64,000 nt of DNA, from assembly GCA_964245825.1 (NCBI GenBank), contig CAXTNT010000002.1, forward strand, positions 1-64,000. The letters are read 5' to 3'. A model generated the notes under the pieces. That model ran no database searches, was not told the origin of the DNA, and worked only from the letters and a program-made list of their open reading frames with translations. Position 1 is the stretch's first letter; each line of letters opens with the position of its first letter. This DNA is from CAJCIY01 sp964245825. Its GTDB lineage: Bacteria; Actinomycetota; Actinomycetes; Mycobacteriales; CAJCIY01. Made by a program: the position numbers and the translations under genes. Below are positions 60,440-64,000 of the stretch, one piece after another.

Positions 60440-60528
60440 CACTCCCTGCCCCCAGGTGAGCGCCTGCGCCCTATCCCTGAGCGCCTCTAAGGCTGGGTTC
60501 CTATGCCGGGTGTCCTGCGGCGGTCGGG

Positions 60529-60804
60529 TCAGTGAGATCCGACGACTGCCGCCGCTATGAGTGCCGCGGCGAACAGCACAAAGAAGGCAGCGAAAGCGAG
60601 ACGCATCGTCAGCGCCGCGCCGGTATGCAGCTGGTGGGCGGAGGTCCCGACTGACCGCCGGCTGGCCAAACGCCGGCCGACGAGCGAGCGCAGGAACCAT
60701 GCCTCCATCTGCGCGCTGATGGCATGCCAGTCCAAGACCATGGCCGCTGCAGCGATCAGGCACGCCCCGCTCAGCAACAGGAGGACCACATCTGCACCAC
60801 TCAC
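60529..60804 (-). CDS. Small two-helix membrane protein
   Basis: The 91-residue protein has helices at about 4-24 (ADVVLLLLSGACLIAAAAMVL) and 67-88 (LAFAAFFVLFAAALIAAAVV), with a basic middle (RRLASRRS). It starts at ATG 60804. No family recognised; one of several tiny membrane proteins in this island. Confidence 0.6.
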   Translation of the reverse strand: MSGADVVLLLLSGACLIAAAAMVLDWHAISAQMEAWFLRSLVGRRLASRRSVGTSAHQLHTGAALTMRLAFAAFFVLFAAALIAAAVVGSH

Positions 60805-61000
60805 CGCGTGATCAGCCCACGATGGCAGAGAACGTCTGCGTCCTCCTGCGCTTTGGCCACGAAGTCAGCATGGTGCATGCGGATTGCCGAACCTGGCTCC
60901 CTCTGGCCGGGCCACCGCCGCCGACACCTCTGTTGCTCTGGCCGCTGGACGGGAAGCTTCACTGATGGCCCCAACAGCCGTCCGGCGTGCGCTTTGCTGG

Positions 61001-61348
61001 TCAGTGGACCGCGCGCAAGGAGTGCCGCAGGCGGCAGCGTTGGCCTGCGGCGCGTGCTTCACGAGCCAGCAGCACGTTGCCGACCGCCAGCCCGCCGAAC
61101 ACCACGACGCCCCAACACACGGTCACCGACCCCACGATCAGCCCGGTGGTGGCCGAGCTGTGCACGCCGAGCAGCAGCAGGGAGACCACAGTTCCAAAGG
61201 TGAAGATCGGGATGCCGACCAGCGAACCCGGAAGCGTCAGGACGATCATCGCAACGTAGGCAGGCACACTCTTTGTGACCGCGGACGCGACCACCAACGC
61301 CAGGACCGCAGCAAGGTAGAGGCCCTCAAGCCATCGGCGTTTCGGCAT
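61001..61348 (-). CDS. Small membrane protein, possibly SCO4225-like
   Basis: The 115-residue protein starts at ATG 61348 with a basic MPKRRWLEG, followed by three helices (LYLAAVLALVVASAV, IVLTLPGSLVGIPIFTFG region, and LIVGSVTVCWGVVVFGG). The loop TLPGSLVG and overall size recall the SCO4225 family of actinobacterial small membrane proteins, but I cannot confirm this. Confidence 0.6.
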   Translation of the reverse strand: MPKRRWLEGLYLAAVLALVVASAVTKSVPAYVAMIVLTLPGSLVGIPIFTFGTVVSLLLLGVHSSATTGLIVGSVTVCWGVVVFGGLAVGNVLLAREARAAGQRCRLRHSLRAVH

Positions 61349-61394
61349 GGTCGAACGATACGGTCGCGGAGGTCGCGAGGTACCGCCGTCCGGC

Positions 61395-61520
61395 TTATAG
61401 CCTCGGGCCACGTCTGCGGCGGTCCCTGCGGTCTATGGCCGCGACGATCAACCCCAAGGCCACAGCGAGGCCGACGAGCACAGCTATGGCCACTGGCCAC
61501 GGGAACGCGACGAGGGTCAC
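61395..61520 (-). CDS. Very small membrane protein
   Basis: A 41-codon frame from GTG 61520 encodes one helix (PVAIAVLVGLAVALGLIVAA) followed by a basic tail (RRDRRRRGPRL), a common plan for single-pass micro-proteins. In the same frame upstream, the 41-bp repeat reads ILAANLGHTEP, but there the ATG of copy 1 has become ACG. It is too short for certainty. Confidence 0.35.
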   Translation of the reverse strand: MTLVAFPWPVAIAVLVGLAVALGLIVAAIDRRDRRRRGPRL

Positions 61521-61543
61521 GAGGCTGCCCTGATGCACTGGCT

Positions 61544-61584
61544 CAGTGTGCCCGAGGTTGGCTGCAAGGATGATCGTACGCGGG
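61544..61584. repeat. 41-bp repeat, copy 2 (NLGHT element)
   Basis: Second copy of the element at 60399-60439. On the minus strand it encodes ILAANLGHT in the frame that continues into the 41-codon membrane micro-protein. The initiator ATG of copy 1 corresponds to ACG here. Confidence 0.8.
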
Positions 61585-61643
61585 CGGCTGCCACCAAGTT
61601 GAGGTGCCGCGTCAGGGCGCCATATGGACGTGGCCGGGCGGTC

Positions 61644-61892
61644 TTAAACCGTCGGCGTGACCTGAGTGTGGTTACCGCGGAGCCAGCGACTCGGGTGCAA
61701 CATCATTGCCGCTTTCTCAAGTTCGTCTGTCGGATAACCCGTCACGTAGGAAGCCTCAGGGTCGCCTAGAAACCCAATGGTCTCACGAGCGCTTCCGTAC
61801 CATCTATTGGCAACTGGTGGGGGCAATTGCACCCGGAGGGTGTCACCATCGACGTAGCCTGTGCCTGAACTCTCGGCGGATTCGTCGGCCAT
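61644..61892 (-). CDS. Small hypothetical protein
   Basis: The 82-residue protein starts at ATG 61892. It contains VDGDTLRVQLPPPVANRWYG and DELEKAAMMLHP and ends in a polar tail. The gene 39 bp upstream in the same direction also contains a GDTL motif, so the two may be an old tandem pair. No family recognised. Slightly lower GC than the chromosome. Confidence 0.45.
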   Translation of the reverse strand: MADESAESSGTGYVDGDTLRVQLPPPVANRWYGSARETIGFLGDPEASYVTGYPTDELEKAAMMLHPSRWLRGNHTQVTPTV

Positions 61893-61931
61893 TCCGTCGC
61901 CGAGTAGGGAACCGACCTCACAACTTGCTCA

Positions 61932-62120
61932 TTAACCGGCTTCCGGGAGACTGCGCATCGTCGAGACAAGGCATGAGATCTCCTCGCATGATGATTCGGC
62001 GTTGACGATCAGCGCGTCATAGAACCGCGAGCTGTTGTTTGCGATTGAACGAATCAGGCGAAAGAGCGCGGCCGGCACAGTAAGCGTGTCACCAGACTCG
62101 AGGCCGAGCGGGGTCGACAT
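61932..62120 (-). CDS. Small hypothetical protein
   Basis: The 62-residue protein starts at ATG 62120 and contains LESGDTLTVPAALFRLIRSI and a Cys pair region (SSCEEISCLV). It precedes the 82-residue gene by 39 bp, probably in one transcript. No domain recognised. Confidence 0.4.
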   Translation of the reverse strand: MSTPLGLESGDTLTVPAALFRLIRSIANNSSRFYDALIVNAESSCEEISCLVSTMRSLPEAG

Positions 62121-62309
62121 AGCTCGGAGGCTACGCCCAAGGATCGCCGAGGAGAACCGCAGCTTCGCGCTCGCATTCCGACCAGTGTGCTCTCTGCCGA
62201 GGGGTGGCAAGTCGAGGCGGTCGACTCCAGCCTCCGCGCCCGGGTTGCGTGACCGAGGCGTTGGAGGACCGGTCCCATTGGGTGGCTGCGTTCCTGGCAC
62301 CATGGCCAA

Positions 62310-62672
62310 GTGACCCACGCCCAGCACACCGCGTGGGAAGCAGATGAGGCGGTCCTTGCAGCAACCGGACAGGTCTTCTTCTCCCAGGACATCAACGTCA
62401 CCGTTCACATCCCGCGGGCCCTGGCGGAGGCGGCGATGCGGGCCTGGGACCGGGACGACGACAAGCCCTACGGCGACGAAACACCCGAGCAGGCTCGCGC
62501 ACGTGCTCGAGCCGGCGTACTCGCGCTGATCGGGTTGGCAATCCGTGAACACGGCCGCTGGAGAGACGGGGGCGTTGAGCTCGAGCTGCCTGCCTGGTAT
62601 GTCGGCCTAGCACTCGACAGCGCCGATGAGGCTGGGCTCTTAGAGCCGCCGGTTCCACGCGATCCTGGCTGA
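62310..62672 (+). CDS. Small acidic hypothetical protein
   Basis: The 120-residue acidic protein starts at GTG 62310. It has SQDINVTVHIPRALAEAAMRAW and RDGGVELELPAWYVGLALDSA. Its small size, acidity and solitary setting resemble immunity proteins, but no family is recognised. Confidence 0.5.
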   Translation: MTHAQHTAWEADEAVLAATGQVFFSQDINVTVHIPRALAEAAMRAWDRDDDKPYGDETPEQARARARAGVLALIGLAIREHGRWRDGGVELELPAWYVGLALDSADEAGLLEPPVPRDPG

Positions 62673-62827
62673 CGTGGGCTGCTTGCGATGAGGTTGTCCG
62701 CAGCCAGGGGCCAAGGTTCCGTCGCCGCTGACCCGGAACGGCCGTCAGAAGCCGCCGCGATGCCGCTATCAGCTGAGGCCATGCCTACCATCGGTCCTGG
62801 CGGGGGAGGTTCTGCGACACTGTCCTC

Positions 62828-63322
62828 GTGCGATTGGGGGTCGACGGCGGCGACGTGCTCGAGTTGTCCATCGTCGGCTACCAATTCCCTGACGCAGCAG
62901 ACCCACGAAAGCGGGACAGCTGGCACATGGTTCAGGGACGGGCCCGCACCGCCGCCGGTCAGACGTGGGACTTCCGCTGGCAGGCGCTGGCCTGTGATGA
63001 GTCGAGCTGTCTTGTCGCCTGGCTTCGCGCGGTCGCGGCCGCGACGGACCGCGGCTGCATCACGCCGGCGTCAGGTCCTCGTCGGGCGGGGTTCACGGAG
63101 CCGCTCCTCGCCTTCGAAGTCGACGCCTACCACGACCGCGTGGCGATGTTGCGGGTCGAGCTTGACTTGGAGTTCCGCGCACCGAGTAGCCGAACTGGTG
63201 TCCGGGCTGGCAACCCGACGGTGCTGCAGATCAGCCTGTCGCCTGAGGAATTGGCCACCGCAGCTGCCGAGCTGGAAACGGATGTTGCGCGCTATCCGGA
63301 CCTGCTCGCCGGGAGCGCGTGA
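62828..63322 (+). CDS. WapI-family immunity protein-like
   Basis: The 164-residue protein follows the WapI immunity pattern: an opening VGYQFPDA, a central SSCLVAWLRAVA block, then GFTEPLLAFEV and LRVELDLEFRAPSS, ending in LATAAAELETDVARYPDL. WapI proteins neutralise the toxin tip of WapA/Rhs-type contact toxins. It starts at GTG 62828, probably leaderless with GACACT upstream. No intact cognate toxin is present, so it is an orphan immunity gene; the Rhs remnant at 52.8 kb may be related debris. Confidence 0.65.
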   Translation: MRLGVDGGDVLELSIVGYQFPDAADPRKRDSWHMVQGRARTAAGQTWDFRWQALACDESSCLVAWLRAVAAATDRGCITPASGPRRAGFTEPLLAFEVDAYHDRVAMLRVELDLEFRAPSSRTGVRAGNPTVLQISLSPEELATAAAELETDVARYPDLLAGSA

Positions 63323-63356
63323 CTGCAGTAATGGATCTCTATGAGACGCTAGCCGC

Positions 63357-63818
63357 GTGCCTGAGTTGTCGCGCAGCGATGTCGCCCGCCGTTGGCGTGG
63401 CTCCCTGTCCGACCCCATCACCGTGAGCGCAGCGCCCCTGATGCTCTTGCTCGTGATCGTCGGCACGGTCGTTGTCGGCCCAAGCCACCCTGGGATCGGC
63501 CTCATCATCAGTCTGCTGGCGCTACCCTTTGCACTCATCGCGGTGATTCGGGACGTGGGAGCCTCTCCAGCCTGCGCTGAGCCCTGGGGTCGTCCCCAAC
63601 GCAAGCAGCGACATGCGGCGCATCTCCTGGCAGTTGACCTATCCCTGCAGCAGTCCCGCACGAGGTCAACGCGGCCGAGAGATCGTCAATCAGCTGTCGT
63701 GCTCAATGGGCGCTTGGTCAGGGCGCTCTCGAAGAAACACCTGCATGCGCTCGGCCGCCTGCTCAAGCGTCTGAACCTCGGTCCAATGGGTGCGGTACAC
63801 GCGACGCTTGCGCATTAG
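63357..63818 (+). CDS. Hypothetical protein with N-terminal membrane helices
   Basis: The frame of 153 codons starts at GTG 63357. Residues 1-70 look real: a polar start, then two helices (APLMLLLVIVGTVVVG and IGLIISLLALPFALIAVI). The rest is Arg-rich and overlaps the end of the leftward gene by 129 bp, so the true protein may be shorter through a recent frameshift near 63560-63600. Confidence 0.4.
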   Translation: MPELSRSDVARRWRGSLSDPITVSAAPLMLLLVIVGTVVVGPSHPGIGLIISLLALPFALIAVIRDVGASPACAEPWGRPQRKQRHAAHLLAVDLSLQQSRTRSTRPRDRQSAVVLNGRLVRALSKKHLHALGRLLKRLNLGPMGAVHATLAH

Positions 63819-63986
63819 CTCAAAAACGTCGGTCCAGTTGTCCTGGGCGGCGAGTCCCTCTGCCACTGTGAGAAGCCCAGTCGATCGACGGTTTGCGGCC
63901 ACCTTGAGCGAGTCGCCTTTGCAGTACTGATCCGATAGCAGTTCAGCCGTAGCCGACATCCTGGCCCACGCGGCATCCGATCTCAT
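63690..63986 (-). CDS. Hypothetical protein near the window edge
   Basis: The 98-residue soluble, mostly helical protein has VAEGLAAQDNWTDVFELMRKR and EQAAERMQVFLRERPD. It starts at ATG 63986, 14 bases from the end of the window, so the true start may lie outside. No family recognised. Confidence 0.5.
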   Translation of the reverse strand: MRSDAAWARMSATAELLSDQYCKGDSLKVAANRRSTGLLTVAEGLAAQDNWTDVFELMRKRRVYRTHWTEVQTLEQAAERMQVFLRERPDQAPIEHDS

Positions 63987-64000
63987 CTTGAATCATCCCA

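Noticed and set aside
60841..60964. Short plus-strand frame starting MAENVCVLLRFGHEV
   Set aside because: Fewer than 50 codons with a Pro-rich end, no partner and no family; may be chance.

Overview
The window comes from a high-GC Gram-positive actinomycete chromosome. The sequence supports this through very high GC with many GTG starts and 4-base ATGA/GTGA overlaps, plus marker genes: Lsr2, the proteasome activator Bpa/PafE with its GQYL C-terminus, a complete mce operon, a WS/DGAT acyltransferase, a luciferase-like (F420-type) oxidoreductase, RsbW-type kinases and a GT87 mannosyltransferase. The genus cannot be fixed by eye. A Frankiales- or Mycobacteriales-like lineage fits the serS-pheA neighbourhood.

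Region 1 (1-31 kb) is core chromosome. It holds tRNA-Arg(ACG), tRNA-Ser(GCT) and tRNA-Ser(TGA), then chorismate mutase behind a Tyr/Phe-rich leader peptide with competing hairpins (a likely attenuator). Next come DedA, WS/DGAT, a Gre-like factor, a two-component system, CorA, a cupin, Lsr2, a large membrane protein and a run of lipid and redox enzymes. Bpa is followed by the tightly packed leftward set DUF4446-pheA-serS-HAD phosphatase. The rest is a GT87 transferase, arginine deiminase, a geranylgeranyl-reductase-type flavoprotein, a SEC-C protein, rhodanese, Fpg/Nei, a ROK/PPGK-like kinase, two RsbW-like ATPases, a luciferase-like oxidoreductase, a lipoprotein and a nucleoside deoxyribosyltransferase-like protein.

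Region 2 (31-46.4 kb) is a lipid-import locus read leftward from about 41.45 kb: YrbEA, YrbEB, MceA-F and two Mce-associated proteins, almost all start/stop overlapped. A PucR-type regulator is divergent to it. No mce ATPase is present, so it is presumably encoded elsewhere. Beside the operon lie two predicted secreted proteins of unknown function and a secreted SGNH/GDSL hydrolase; two very long hairpin terminators punctuate this part.

Region 3 (46.4-64 kb) is accessory DNA. It opens with a RES/Xre-type toxin-antitoxin pair, a tRNA 3'-end fragment (candidate att site) and a tyrosine integrase. It continues with a decayed IS21 element, two copies of a 136-bp gene segment about 4.1 kb apart, an AT-richer patch (52.2-54.3 kb) with a YD-repeat (Rhs) remnant and an MFS transporter lacking a normal start codon, and an overlapping three-gene set with a nucleotidyltransferase-like protein. 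A DUF4041-GIY-YIG protein, a voltage-sensor K+ channel with a partner membrane protein, several tiny membrane proteins and a WapI-family immunity protein complete it. The region reads as an integrated element plus a store of immunity- or defence-like small genes and the debris of a polymorphic toxin.
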